Below are positions 52,047 through 60,365 of a DNA stretch of 64,000 nt, piece by piece. Source of the DNA: Chryseobacterium aquifrigidense (lineage in GTDB: Bacteria; Bacteroidota; Bacteroidia; Flavobacteriales; Weeksellaceae); contig NZ_VFPD01000001.1 of assembly GCF_006716485.1 (NCBI RefSeq), positions 1,050,999 through 1,114,998 of the forward strand, given 5' to 3'. Both the position numbers and the translations under genes were made by a program. The notes under the pieces are model-generated. The model did no database searches. It worked only from the letters and a program-made list of their open reading frames with translations, and was not told where the DNA came from. The stretch's first letter is position 1, and each line of letters begins with the position of its first letter.

Positions 52047-53504
52047 TTATTGATATCTCTGATGCTCTTTACTTTTTGTAAACCTTTTGGTGATGGGTTT
52101 AAACAATGCTTTGTATTTTTCTGCATCAAACAGTTGTGAGTCTGTAAGCGCTTTGTAGGTCATCCATACTCCAAAAGGTAGGAGGATCAGGTTAGGAAGC
52201 CATGCTGCAAGATAAGGATTCATTTTCCCGCTCCATGACATGTTTTCTACCCCAACATTCATAACGTAAAAGATGATGAAAATAACAATAGCGATGATAA
52301 CCGGAAGTCCCATTCCTCCTTTTCTGATGATAGACCCTAAGCTGGCTCCAATCAGGAAGAAGATGATACACGTCACCGAATATGCAACAATTCTCTGTTG
52401 GTAGATCACCACTTTACTGAAATATTTTACATTGGAACTGTATTCGTTCTTTTTAGATTCCAGTGTTGATTTAAGGTTGTCCAATCTGTTATAGGAATTG
52501 TAAATGATTTCCAGTTTTTTATCACCTTTTACCGTATCCAGTTTGATCTGTTGTTTCGGAGCTACTTTATGCTTATTGCCTTTATCCATGTAGGTAATCA
52601 CAGAATTGGTTTGGTTAAGCACCTCAGATCCTATATTATCAAAGAACTGTTTATTGTCTTTTTTTGTTTTTGTAATCGTTCCGTCAAGCTGGTTGTAGGT
52701 CTGGAAACGGTAGTCATCTGTAATCTGTTCTTTTTCGATCGCTTTATTGATGATTTCACTGATGTCAAAGTGGGAAACCAGTGTGTCAAATTTAATAGCC
52801 TGATCAGGCTGTTTTAATCTTACATTATCACCTTTTCCGGCAAAAGCATCTTCAAACACATAGCCGTTATACAGCACCAGCTTTAGAAAGTTCTTGTTGG
52901 CAGCCGGAACAAATTTTCCCTTTTCAGCTACTACAGATTGCTGGTTTTCAAAAGCATTGGCTTTTTTATGAACGAAAACCCCTTCGATATTTTCTCCGTT
53001 TTCCCCGTAAATCTTATCAAATTTTACCATATAACCGGGAATCTGATCAATAAACTGTCCGGGAGTAAAGTTGATAGCCGGCTTGGTTTGGGCAATATTA
53101 AAAAGCATGTTCTTGGCTTTTTTCTGAAAATCCGGAATAATATTATTAGAGAAGAAAAACAACATGATAGCAAGTGCCGTTGAAATTCCCAGAAGGGGAG
53201 TCATTACCCTGGTCAAAGGAATTCCTGCGGCTTTCATGGCTGCAAGCTCGTAACGTTCTCCAAATTCACCAAACGACATAATACTCGCCAGAAGGATCGT
53301 AAGCGGGAGAACCATACTGATGACGTTTACTCCGAGATAAAAAAGAAGTTTAAGGATTTGCCAGTAGCTTAATCCTTTTCCCATAAACTGTCCCAACTGT
53401 ACCCAGATAATGTTTACAATAAAAATGAAAAACAATACGCTGAATATAAAGAAAAACGGTCCAAAGAAGGTTTTTATAATGTATCGGTCTAGTATTTTTA
53501 ACAT
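52047..53504 (-). CDS. LptF/LptG family permease
   Basis: A 485-residue inner-membrane protein of the lipopolysaccharide export ABC system. Three N-terminal helices begin LDRYIIKTFFGPFFFIFSVL; the cytoplasmic coupling part FGEFGERYELAAMKAAGIPL is the family signature. A long periplasmic jelly-roll domain (about 130-370) and three C-terminal helices follow. It moves LPS toward the outer membrane with LptB. A LolA-like gene lies upstream on the same strand, 110 bp apart, both concerned with outer-membrane building. Confidence 0.93.
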   Translation of the reverse strand: MLKILDRYIIKTFFGPFFFIFSVLFFIFIVNIIWVQLGQFMGKGLSYWQILKLLFYLGVNVISMVLPLTILLASIMSFGEFGERYELAAMKAAGIPLTRVMTPLLGISTALAIMLFFFSNNIIPDFQKKAKNMLFNIAQTKPAINFTPGQFIDQIPGYMVKFDKIYGENGENIEGVFVHKKANAFENQQSVVAEKGKFVPAANKNFLKLVLYNGYVFEDAFAGKGDNVRLKQPDQAIKFDTLVSHFDISEIINKAIEKEQITDDYRFQTYNQLDGTITKTKKDNKQFFDNIGSEVLNQTNSVITYMDKGNKHKVAPKQQIKLDTVKGDKKLEIIYNSYNRLDNLKSTLESKKNEYSSNVKYFSKVVIYQQRIVAYSVTCIIFFLIGASLGSIIRKGGMGLPVIIAIVIFIIFYVMNVGVENMSWSGKMNPYLAAWLPNLILLPFGVWMTYKALTDSQLFDAEKYKALFKPITKRFTKSKEHQRYQ

Positions 53505-53520
53505 GCGCCAAAATTAATCA

Positions 53521-53549
53521 AAAAGCCACAAAGTTTACTTGTGGCTTTT
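53521..53549 (-). terminator. terminator of the LolA gene
   Basis: 11-bp perfect stem AAAAGCCACAA / TTGTGGCTTTT, loop 7 nt. It lies between LolA and the LptF/G gene. Confidence 0.8.
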
Positions 53550-53614
53550 TATATTTTGTTATTTTTTTAACTTTAAACGTCAATTTACATAGTTGCGAAT
53601 TCACTTTCAGCTTT

Positions 53615-54262
53615 TTAAAGTTCTGTAACGATGTAGTTTTTAAACTTATTTTTGTCAAAAACAAACATATTGGGATCCAGCTCCTGGTTTTCTTTGTATT
53701 CTTTAATAGCAATTACAGCAACATCTTTGTTGTTTCCATGCTGTTCAAGTTTTACCATTTGCTTTTTCGCTGAATCTACAAAAAGGTACACATATTTTAT
53801 TCCGTTAGCTTTTACCGGGGTCAGTTTAATAAAGTCTGCATTTACGCCATTGACTACTTTCTTACCGTTGTAAGTTACATTGTAATCATTTCTGTAGGTT
53901 GTAAGGTAGTTGATAGGGGAGAACATGGTGCTGCTTCCGTTAGGCTTGGCAATGGTTACCTCCATGTCATCCGCGTTGATGTTGTAAATTTTATTACCGT
54001 CGAAGATCTGTTCCGTATCCATGATCTTCAGTTTGTATTTCTCTCCGGCAACATAATAAATACCAGGTTCTGTTTTTGTTACCTGTCCGTTAAGACCGCT
54101 CCCAAAAGAAAATTTGAAGTAAGAATTCTTTTTAGAATTGTAGTTGGCTGTAATATCATCCAATATCTTTTTAGCTTTAGCATCAATCTTCTGAGCGTTG
54201 GCCATACCTACTGCACCTACAACAAAACTTCCCAATATAACTTTTGAAATAATATTTTTCAT
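53615..54262 (-). CDS. LolA-like outer-membrane lipoprotein carrier protein
   Basis: A 215-residue periplasmic protein with signal peptide MKNIISKVILGSFVVGAVGMANA. The LolA fold is visible in the alternating strands: EKYKLKIMDTEQIFDGNKIY, NGVNADFIKLTPVKANGIKY, VYLFVDSAKKQMVKLEQHGN, VAVIAIKEYKENQELDPNMF. LolA ferries lipoproteins through the periplasm. The window is rich in lipoproteins that would need this. FtsK is encoded 65 bp upstream on the same strand. Confidence 0.87.
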   Translation of the reverse strand: MKNIISKVILGSFVVGAVGMANAQKIDAKAKKILDDITANYNSKKNSYFKFSFGSGLNGQVTKTEPGIYYVAGEKYKLKIMDTEQIFDGNKIYNINADDMEVTIAKPNGSSTMFSPINYLTTYRNDYNVTYNGKKVVNGVNADFIKLTPVKANGIKYVYLFVDSAKKQMVKLEQHGNNKDVAVIAIKEYKENQELDPNMFVFDKNKFKNYIVTEL

Positions 54263-54327
54263 TTTCTTAATTTAATAATCGTTAGATTTTCTTTGATTCT
54301 TAAGGTTAAAAACTATATGTTTTTCCT

Positions 54328-56907
54328 TTAACTACGCAGATCTTCCAAAAACTGTTCCAAAGAATGAAGGTCACTGATCAGAACCTCTCTTGCTTTCGCT
54401 CCGTTAAAGCCTCCAACGATACCGCTTGCTTCCAGCTGATCCATAATTCTGCCGGCTCTGTTATACCCCAGTTTCAATTGTCTCTGAAGCATTGATGTAG
54501 ATCCCTGTTGTGTAGAAACAATAATTCTTGCAGCTTCTTCAAATAGAGCATCTTTTTCGTTTGGATCAAAAGCACCAACTGTACTTGTTGAGTCTTCAGA
54601 TACATATTCAGGAAGCAACAACGCTGAAGCATATCCTTTTTGTTCTCCGATGAACTCTGCCAGTCTTTCTACTTCCGGAGTATCTACGAAAGCACACTGA
54701 AGTCTTAAAATTTCGTTTCCATTGAAATAAAGCATATCTCCTTTACCAATCAGCTGATCTGCTCCCGGAGAGTCAAGGATGGTTCTGGAGTCAACACTGG
54801 AGATTACTCTGAAGGCAGCTCTCGCAGGGAAGTTAGCTTTGATCATCCCTGTAATTACGTTTACGGATGGTCTCTGCGTAGCTACAATAAGGTGGATTCC
54901 AACGGCTCTTGCAAGTTGTGCAAGTCTTGCAATAGGTAATTCAACCTCTTTTCCTGCAGTCATGATCAAATCTGCAAACTCATCTACTACCAATACGATA
55001 TAAGGTAAATAACGGTGTCCGTTTTCAGGATTTAATTTTCTTTCCGTAAACTTCTTGTTATATTCTTTTAAGTTTTTACAAAAAGCATTTTTAAGAAGGT
55101 CATATCGGGTATCCATTTCAATACAAAGTGAGTTCAGTGTATTGATTACTTTGTTGGTGTCCGTGATGATTGCTTCTTCTGCGTCAGGTAGTTTTGCCAG
55201 ATAATGTCTTTCAATTTTTGAATATAATGAAAGTTCCACCTTTTTAGGGTCTACCATAACGAACTTCAGTTCACTAGGATGTTTTTTATAAAGAAGGGAA
55301 GTAAGAATAGCATTGATCCCTACGGATTTACCCTGACCTGTTGCTCCCGCCATCAATAAGTGAGGCATTTTTGAAAGGTCAGCCATGAAGATCTCGTTAG
55401 AAATAGTCTTTCCGAAAACTACCGGAAGATCCATATCCGTATTCTGGAATTTCTGGGAAGCAATGACAGAACGCATTGAAACCATCGTAGGATTTTTTCT
55501 CGGTACCTCAATACCGATTGTTCCTTTTCCTGGCATTGGTGCAATAATTCTGATTCCTAACGCAGAAAGGTTCAGAGCAATATCATCCTGCAGTTTTTTA
55601 ATTGCTGCTACTCTGATTCCTGCTTCAGGAACAATTTCATAAAGTGTAACTGTCGGGCCGATTGTTGCTTTAATCTCTGCGATACCAACGTTGAAGTTCT
55701 TCAGCAATCCGACAATCTTATTTTTATTTTCTTCTAATTCTTCTTTATTGATAGAAATTTCTTCATTACCATAATCTTTCAGCAGTTCTACAGGAGGCAT
55801 CTGGAAATTAGCCAGATCAAGCTTGTGATCATAAAGCCCATGCTTTTCTACCAATTCCTGAGACTTTTTATCAGAATCATCCAAAACATCAATCACCTGA
55901 GCTACTTCTACATTGAATTTAATATTTTCCTGTGCCGGAGCAGCGGTTACTGCCGGAGACGGAGCAGAAGGTCTGATATCAAATGCTTCCTCCGGGCTGG
56001 AAACCGGAACAATTGGTTTGGTAGAAAGGTTTAAACTTACCGGTTGGGAAACCTCTTTAGGTTCTGCATCAAAAGAAGTATGGTTCGGGGTGGTGATGGT
56101 TTCTATCTCGTTTGAAACCGGAACTTCAGGGAATCCTTTCGGAGCACTTACGGGTTCTGGTGCTTTCACTGTATTAACCGGAGTATTGACAACCTGGTTT
56201 GTAACATCACTTACAGTAACTCTCGATGCTGTTTCTTCTTCCACTTCCTCGGCTTCTTCTCTCAATTCCTCATCGGCCTCGAAATCATCGTTAGAGTCCG
56301 GCATCATAGATTTTACTTTTCCAATTGTATTTTCATTGATCTTATCCAGTTTTGCTTTGATAGAACTTGGACGAAGGTTGAATTCAAGAATGAAATACAG
56401 AAGGATACTTGCCGCTAATACCGTCCACAGACCTACTGCTCCGATGATGGAGTTAAGATAGTCCATAATCTGATATCCATAAACGCCTCCTAAAACACCC
56501 TGGCCTTTAGTAAGCGCTCCCATAAAAATAGGAAGCCAGCAGATAAAAAATAAAGAGTGACCGATAGTTTTCCAGGGTTTAAATATTTTTTTCTTAAGAA
56601 TCAGTGTACCTACGACAAGCAGTAAAAATGCGATAATAAACGAGGCGATACCAATACTTTCAAAAATGAAAATATTCCCAAGCCAGTCACCCACCTTACC
56701 AAATATATTGGAAGATTTTATGCTTTTGTCCAGCATGGTTCCTGCCTGGCTTTGATCTGCTTTCCAGTTCATCAGATAAGAGACGAATGAGAATGCAAGA
56801 ACAGCCGATAAAAGTATAAAAGTAAGCCCGAAAAAAATACGTGGCTTAGATAAGATTCTGCCTTTCTCAGGCGATTCAGTCGGTTTTTTTTGTGTCTTTT
56901 TATCCAT
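54328..56907 (-). CDS. ftsK: DNA translocase FtsK/SpoIIIE
   Basis: An 859-residue septal DNA pump. Four N-terminal membrane helices (within about 25-180) are followed by an acidic, Pro/Val-rich linker (about 200-350) and the motor. Walker A is GATGQGKSVGINAIL, Walker B LVVDEFADLIMTAG, and TQRPSVNVITGMIKANFPAR is the family hallmark. The C-terminal gamma winged helix (about 790-850, YNRAGRIMDQLEASGIVGGF) recognises KOPS-like sites. It acts with XerCD in chromosome dimer resolution. First gene of a group with LolA and LptF/G. Confidence 0.95.
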   Translation of the reverse strand: MDKKTQKKPTESPEKGRILSKPRIFFGLTFILLSAVLAFSFVSYLMNWKADQSQAGTMLDKSIKSSNIFGKVGDWLGNIFIFESIGIASFIIAFLLLVVGTLILKKKIFKPWKTIGHSLFFICWLPIFMGALTKGQGVLGGVYGYQIMDYLNSIIGAVGLWTVLAASILLYFILEFNLRPSSIKAKLDKINENTIGKVKSMMPDSNDDFEADEELREEAEEVEEETASRVTVSDVTNQVVNTPVNTVKAPEPVSAPKGFPEVPVSNEIETITTPNHTSFDAEPKEVSQPVSLNLSTKPIVPVSSPEEAFDIRPSAPSPAVTAAPAQENIKFNVEVAQVIDVLDDSDKKSQELVEKHGLYDHKLDLANFQMPPVELLKDYGNEEISINKEELEENKNKIVGLLKNFNVGIAEIKATIGPTVTLYEIVPEAGIRVAAIKKLQDDIALNLSALGIRIIAPMPGKGTIGIEVPRKNPTMVSMRSVIASQKFQNTDMDLPVVFGKTISNEIFMADLSKMPHLLMAGATGQGKSVGINAILTSLLYKKHPSELKFVMVDPKKVELSLYSKIERHYLAKLPDAEEAIITDTNKVINTLNSLCIEMDTRYDLLKNAFCKNLKEYNKKFTERKLNPENGHRYLPYIVLVVDEFADLIMTAGKEVELPIARLAQLARAVGIHLIVATQRPSVNVITGMIKANFPARAAFRVISSVDSRTILDSPGADQLIGKGDMLYFNGNEILRLQCAFVDTPEVERLAEFIGEQKGYASALLLPEYVSEDSTSTVGAFDPNEKDALFEEAARIIVSTQQGSTSMLQRQLKLGYNRAGRIMDQLEASGIVGGFNGAKAREVLISDLHSLEQFLEDLRS

Positions 56908-57190
56908 AATATCAATGTCGCAAATTTAATGTTTTATTCAACACTAAATGAATCTTTTTTACCCAAAAAACATTTTGGTAATCCCGCTTTTATAAAGGTT
57001 ATTTAAAATTTTTACTTTAAGAATATTTTCTTTTATGACAGAATAAAATAAGGGTATTTTTTTGGCTTATCCAAATCTGATACCGTTAAATTATATTAAC
57101 TGATTATGATTTGTTTTTCTTTAAAAAGATAATAAAATTTTCGATTTAAACTGATGAATGCGAAAAAAATTAACAATATTAAGTTTTTAG
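56908..57190. other. AT-rich divergent intergenic region
   Basis: Between ftsK (-) and the isochorismatase-family gene (+). No open frame, RNA or clear promoter was recognised in this part; the operator-like palindrome and promoter of the next gene lie at 57206-57250. Confidence 0.4.
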
Positions 57191-57205
57191 ATGTCAATAG
57201 TGTTT

Positions 57206-57221
57206 TTTGAACTAGTTCAAA
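57206..57221. promoter_or_regulatory. 16-bp perfect palindrome upstream of the isochorismatase-family gene
   Basis: TTTGAACTAGTTCAAA, 22 bp before the -7 element TAATTTTG. It is a good candidate binding site for the nearby Crp-type regulator or another factor, although it is not the Crp consensus. Confidence 0.5.
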
Positions 57222-57242
57222 GGCCAGGACCTGAAGCCTCTT

Positions 57243-57250
57243 TAATTTTG
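57243..57250 (+). promoter_or_regulatory. -7 promoter element (TAATTTTG)
   Basis: Matches TAnnTTTG, 18 nt before ATG 57269. It supports this start and excludes the in-frame ATG at 57191. Confidence 0.5.
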
Positions 57251-57268
57251 ACCCATAAAATTTCATAT

Positions 57269-57904
57269 ATGGAAAACACATTCAAAACTTTTCTGACCTT
57301 AGGTCTGATATTAATTTCAATGATTACAATGAACGCACAAAAACAAAAAATGGAACACTCTGCATTAATCATTATCGACGTACAAAATGATTACTTCCCG
57401 GGAGGAAAAATGACACTGGAAAAAAGCGAACAGGCTGCCGAAAATGCCAGAAGTATTTTAGACTATTTCAGGAAAAATAACCTTCCTGTCATTCATGTTC
57501 AGCATATTTCTACCAACGATGGTGCAACGTTTTTTCTTCCGGGTACAAAGGGGGCTGAAATCAATCCTCTGGTCTTACCAAGGGAAGATGAGAAAGTTAT
57601 TGTTAAACATTTTCCCAATAGCTTCAGGGAAACCGATCTTCTGAACTATCTTCAGTCAAAGAAGATTAAAAATCTGGTCATTACAGGAATGATGACAGAT
57701 GTCTGTGTGGAATCTACCACCAGAGCAGCTTTCGATTTCGGGTTTACCAATACCATTATTGGCGATGCTACAGCCACCAGAAACCGTGAACTAAATGGGG
57801 AAGTGATAAAGGCTGAAGAAGTTCAAAGATCCTTTTTGGCCGGGATTTCTGCTCTTGGAAATCTCTATGCCCGTGTAATAAATACTGATGAACTTTTAAA
57901 ATAA
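57269..57904 (+). CDS. isochorismatase-family cysteine hydrolase with signal peptide
   Basis: A 211-residue hydrolase. The catalytic triad Asp37 (ALIIIDVQNDYF), Lys113 (IVKHFPNSF) and Cys146 (GMMTDVCVESTTRAA) is complete. The family cleaves amides or vinyl ethers (nicotinamidase, N-carbamoylsarcosine amidase and others). The start at 57269 gives an N-terminal signal peptide (ENTFKTFLTLGLILISMITM, then NAQ), so the enzyme would be exported, unusual for this family; an internal Met (residue 28) would give a cytosolic form. Upstream lies a 16-bp palindrome; a Crp-type regulator gene follows. Confidence 0.82.
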   Translation: MENTFKTFLTLGLILISMITMNAQKQKMEHSALIIIDVQNDYFPGGKMTLEKSEQAAENARSILDYFRKNNLPVIHVQHISTNDGATFFLPGTKGAEINPLVLPREDEKVIVKHFPNSFRETDLLNYLQSKKIKNLVITGMMTDVCVESTTRAAFDFGFTNTIIGDATATRNRELNGEVIKAEEVQRSFLAGISALGNLYARVINTDELLK

Positions 57905-57947
57905 GGCTATTTTCAGATAGGGAACGTGTACAATGAACTTCAATTTT

Positions 57948-58123
57948 TGTTGGGTAAACGCAAAGGTGCAAAGTTTTTATCATACATATTGTTTAATTTA
58001 AGACGCAAGGAAATCGAAGATTTCCAGCAAAATGAATCTAATAAATTTTATCATAGATAAAATCCTTGCGCCTTAAAAACAGCTGATATTTCAAAAATTC
58101 TTGGCGCCATTGCGTTTTCTAAT
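57948..58123 (+). repeat. MITE-like element, copy D
   Basis: Diverged relative of the array at 34530-35656. It starts TGTTGGGTAAACGCAAAGGT, contains ATCGAAGATTTCCAGCAAAA and ATCATAGATAAAATCC, and ends in GCCATTGCGTTTTCTAAT. About 175 bp. No gene inside. Confidence 0.55.
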
Positions 58124-58218
58124 ATTTTTTATTTAGCAAATACAGAAGATTTCTAATAAGCTTATCTAAAAAGATCATTTGCTTAATATAAAAACAGCTT
58201 CACATAACTTAATTCAAT

Positions 58219-58245
58219 AAAGGTGTCAATAATTTTGATACCTTT
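58219..58245. promoter_or_regulatory. hairpin or operator just upstream of the Crp-type gene
   Basis: 10-bp stem AAAGGTGTCA / TGATACCTTT (one G-U), loop TAATTT, 19 bp before ATG 58265. It may be an operator of the regulator itself. Confidence 0.4.
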
Positions 58246-58264
58246 ATTTAGCTTAAATTAAAGA

Positions 58265-58846
58265 ATGTCCGATCTGCTCTATAAAAATATCAGTAATTAT
58301 ATCAACCTTTCCCAGGAGGATTTCAACCAGTTTACAAAACCTTTTGAATACAAAAAGTTTAAAAAGAAAGAAGTGGTTCTCAAAGAAGGGGACTATTGTA
58401 ATTTTGAAGGGTTTGTTTTGAGTGGTTGTTTTAAAATCTATTACCTGAATGAAAACGGATTTGAACAAACCTTATATTTTGCGGTTGAAGGCTGGTGGAT
58501 TACAGATATAGACAGTTTGATCAATAATGTTCCCAGTATTCTGAATATTGAAGCCCTTCAAGACAGTGAAGTTTTAATGATTTCTAAAAACGATAAAGAA
58601 TACCTGTACGAAGTAATGCCACAGATAGAAAAGCTTTTCAGAATCATGAACCAGAAATCTTCTGTTGCCCTGCAAAGACGAATTCTTTCCTTAACGGGTA
58701 AAACAGCGGACAAACGGTATCTTGAATTCCTTGAAAAATATCCGGGATTAGAGCAAAGAATAACCCAGCAGCAGGTAGCATCCTATCTGGGAATTACCCA
58801 TGAGTTTTTAAGCAAAATCAGGAGGAAAATGTCATTGGAAAAATAA
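58265..58846 (+). CDS. Crp/Fnr family transcriptional regulator
   Basis: A 193-residue regulator. The N-terminal cyclic-nucleotide-binding-type beta-roll (about 20-115) contains KKEVVLKEGDYCNFEGFVLS and a modified phosphate-binding region. The C-terminal helix-turn-helix is ITQQQVASYLGITHEFLSKI with recognition helix THEFLSKIRRK. The Arg and Glu needed for cAMP are not clearly kept, so the ligand may differ or be absent, as in many Bacteroidetes paralogues. Preceded by the isochorismatase-family gene and a MITE copy. Confidence 0.87.
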   Translation: MSDLLYKNISNYINLSQEDFNQFTKPFEYKKFKKKEVVLKEGDYCNFEGFVLSGCFKIYYLNENGFEQTLYFAVEGWWITDIDSLINNVPSILNIEALQDSEVLMISKNDKEYLYEVMPQIEKLFRIMNQKSSVALQRRILSLTGKTADKRYLEFLEKYPGLEQRITQQQVASYLGITHEFLSKIRRKMSLEK

Positions 58847-58936
58847 GTATATTGCCGCAGATTTTTATGTCATAGCAGGAATTGTACTCAATACAACATA
58901 GAATGATAATTAATAACTGATTGAAGACTTTTTTTA

Positions 58937-60121
58937 ATGGAATTATTTGGTGTACCCGGAATTTTTATTTTCATCTTTTTAGTATTGATCAGACCTTTAA
59001 CTGTTTTTTTTCACGAAATGGGACATGCTGTTACCGTGTGGCTGATTACAAGAAAAAAAGTACATGTCTTTATTGGTTCTTATGGAGATAAGGATAACAG
59101 TTTTCCTCTCAATTTTAAAGATTTTTCTTTTTATATATTTAAAAATCCTCTTAAATGGGGAAGAGGGCTGTGTGAATCTGAAGAGAAAAGATTTTCTGTC
59201 AACAAGCAGATTTTATATGTGTTTGGTGGGCCGGCTGCCTCTTTATTATTAGCGTTACTCTCTTATTTCATTATTTCAAATACTCAATTTCTTACTTTAT
59301 TTTTCATCGTCTTAATGTTTTCTTCAGCAATTGATTTTTTAATCAATATTTTTCCGAGCCAGAAAGTTGTTTATATGAGTGATGGAAGATCAATATCTAA
59401 TGATGGAAAAGCTATTGTCAATCTTATCCGTCAGAAGAAACTGCCTAAAGAATATACGGAGGGAATCTATAAATTTAACGAAAAGAAGTATTCTGAAGCG
59501 GCATCAATCTTTGACAGTTTACTGCAGGAATCAAAAGACCTTGATATCTACAGGATGGCAATAATATCCCATATTAATGCTAAGAACTTTGAAAAAGCAA
59601 AAGAGACAGCCATTATATTCAAAGAAAATAATCCTTCTATGACTGCAGATGACTGGACGAATTTTGCATTAACGTTTACTGAAACAGGACCGTTGGCAGA
59701 ATCTCTTGAATATTATGATAAAGCATTAAAAATGAATCCTGACAATAAATTTGCTTTAAATAACAAAGGATATACATTAATTCTCCTCGAAAAATATGAA
59801 GAGTCTCTCCCTTTATTAAACAAAGCCATTTCAGTGGATAAAAAATTTTCATATTCTTACAATAACCGCGGACTGGCAAAAATTAATTTGGATCTTTATG
59901 AAGAAGGGCGCAAGGATATTGAAGATTCATTACAACTTGGTTCTGAAAATGCTGATGCCTATAAAAATTTAGGAATTTACTATATGAAAAAAATGAAGTA
60001 TCAGGAAGCGCTGGATTTGTTTTTAAAAGCTAAAAAAATGGATGAAACGCTGCGCGGAATTGATACATTAATAACTGAGATAGAATCAAAAGTAGAGGCG
60101 AATCACAGTTTAGAAGTTTAA
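58937..60121 (+). CDS. M50 (site-2 protease-like) metallopeptidase fused to TPR repeats
   Basis: A 394-residue protein. The N-terminal 155 residues are membrane-embedded: helix 1 with zinc motif His26-Glu-Met-Gly-His30 (FFHEMGHAVTV), then FGGPAASLLLALLSYFI, and a later SAIDFLINIFPSQK where S2P enzymes have NxxPxxxxDG, so the third zinc ligand is uncertain. From about 175 to the end are TPR-like repeats (FEKAKETAII, YYDKALKMNPDNKFALNNKG, YKNLGIYYMKKMKYQEALDL), which bind partners. This fusion is not the classical RseP or SpoIVFB layout. The function is probably membrane proteolysis or scaffolding; inference only. Confidence 0.75.
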   Translation: MELFGVPGIFIFIFLVLIRPLTVFFHEMGHAVTVWLITRKKVHVFIGSYGDKDNSFPLNFKDFSFYIFKNPLKWGRGLCESEEKRFSVNKQILYVFGGPAASLLLALLSYFIISNTQFLTLFFIVLMFSSAIDFLINIFPSQKVVYMSDGRSISNDGKAIVNLIRQKKLPKEYTEGIYKFNEKKYSEAASIFDSLLQESKDLDIYRMAIISHINAKNFEKAKETAIIFKENNPSMTADDWTNFALTFTETGPLAESLEYYDKALKMNPDNKFALNNKGYTLILLEKYEESLPLLNKAISVDKKFSYSYNNRGLAKINLDLYEEGRKDIEDSLQLGSENADAYKNLGIYYMKKMKYQEALDLFLKAKKMDETLRGIDTLITEIESKVEANHSLEV

Positions 60122-60337
60122 TATGCTTCATGTCAACTGATTATGTTGATGACGGAAGATTGAATATAGAGTTTCTCAATCACCCGGATAGGTAATATAA
60201 ATCCAAATTTTAACATTTTTAAAAATTGAATTTTTCCTAATGTTTCCGGGCTTATTAAGAATGTTTCAAAATAAGCAAAACCAAGGCCAAAGTGATAAAA
60301 AACAGCTTTTTTTAAGCTCTTTGTGGTTTATCATGCT

Positions 60338-60345
60338 TATTTTTG
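60338..60345 (+). promoter_or_regulatory. -7 promoter element (TATTTTTG) upstream of the cytochrome c biogenesis gene
   Basis: Matches TAnnTTTG, 20 nt before ATG 60366. A TTG at 60321-60323 is present but the 14-bp spacing is short. Confidence 0.4.
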
Positions 60346-60365
60346 CATGTCAAGTACAATAAATC

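Noticed and set aside
55913..56461. Long open frame opposite to ftsK
   Set aside because: It mirrors the Pro/Val/Glu-rich linker of FtsK; composition bias explains its length.
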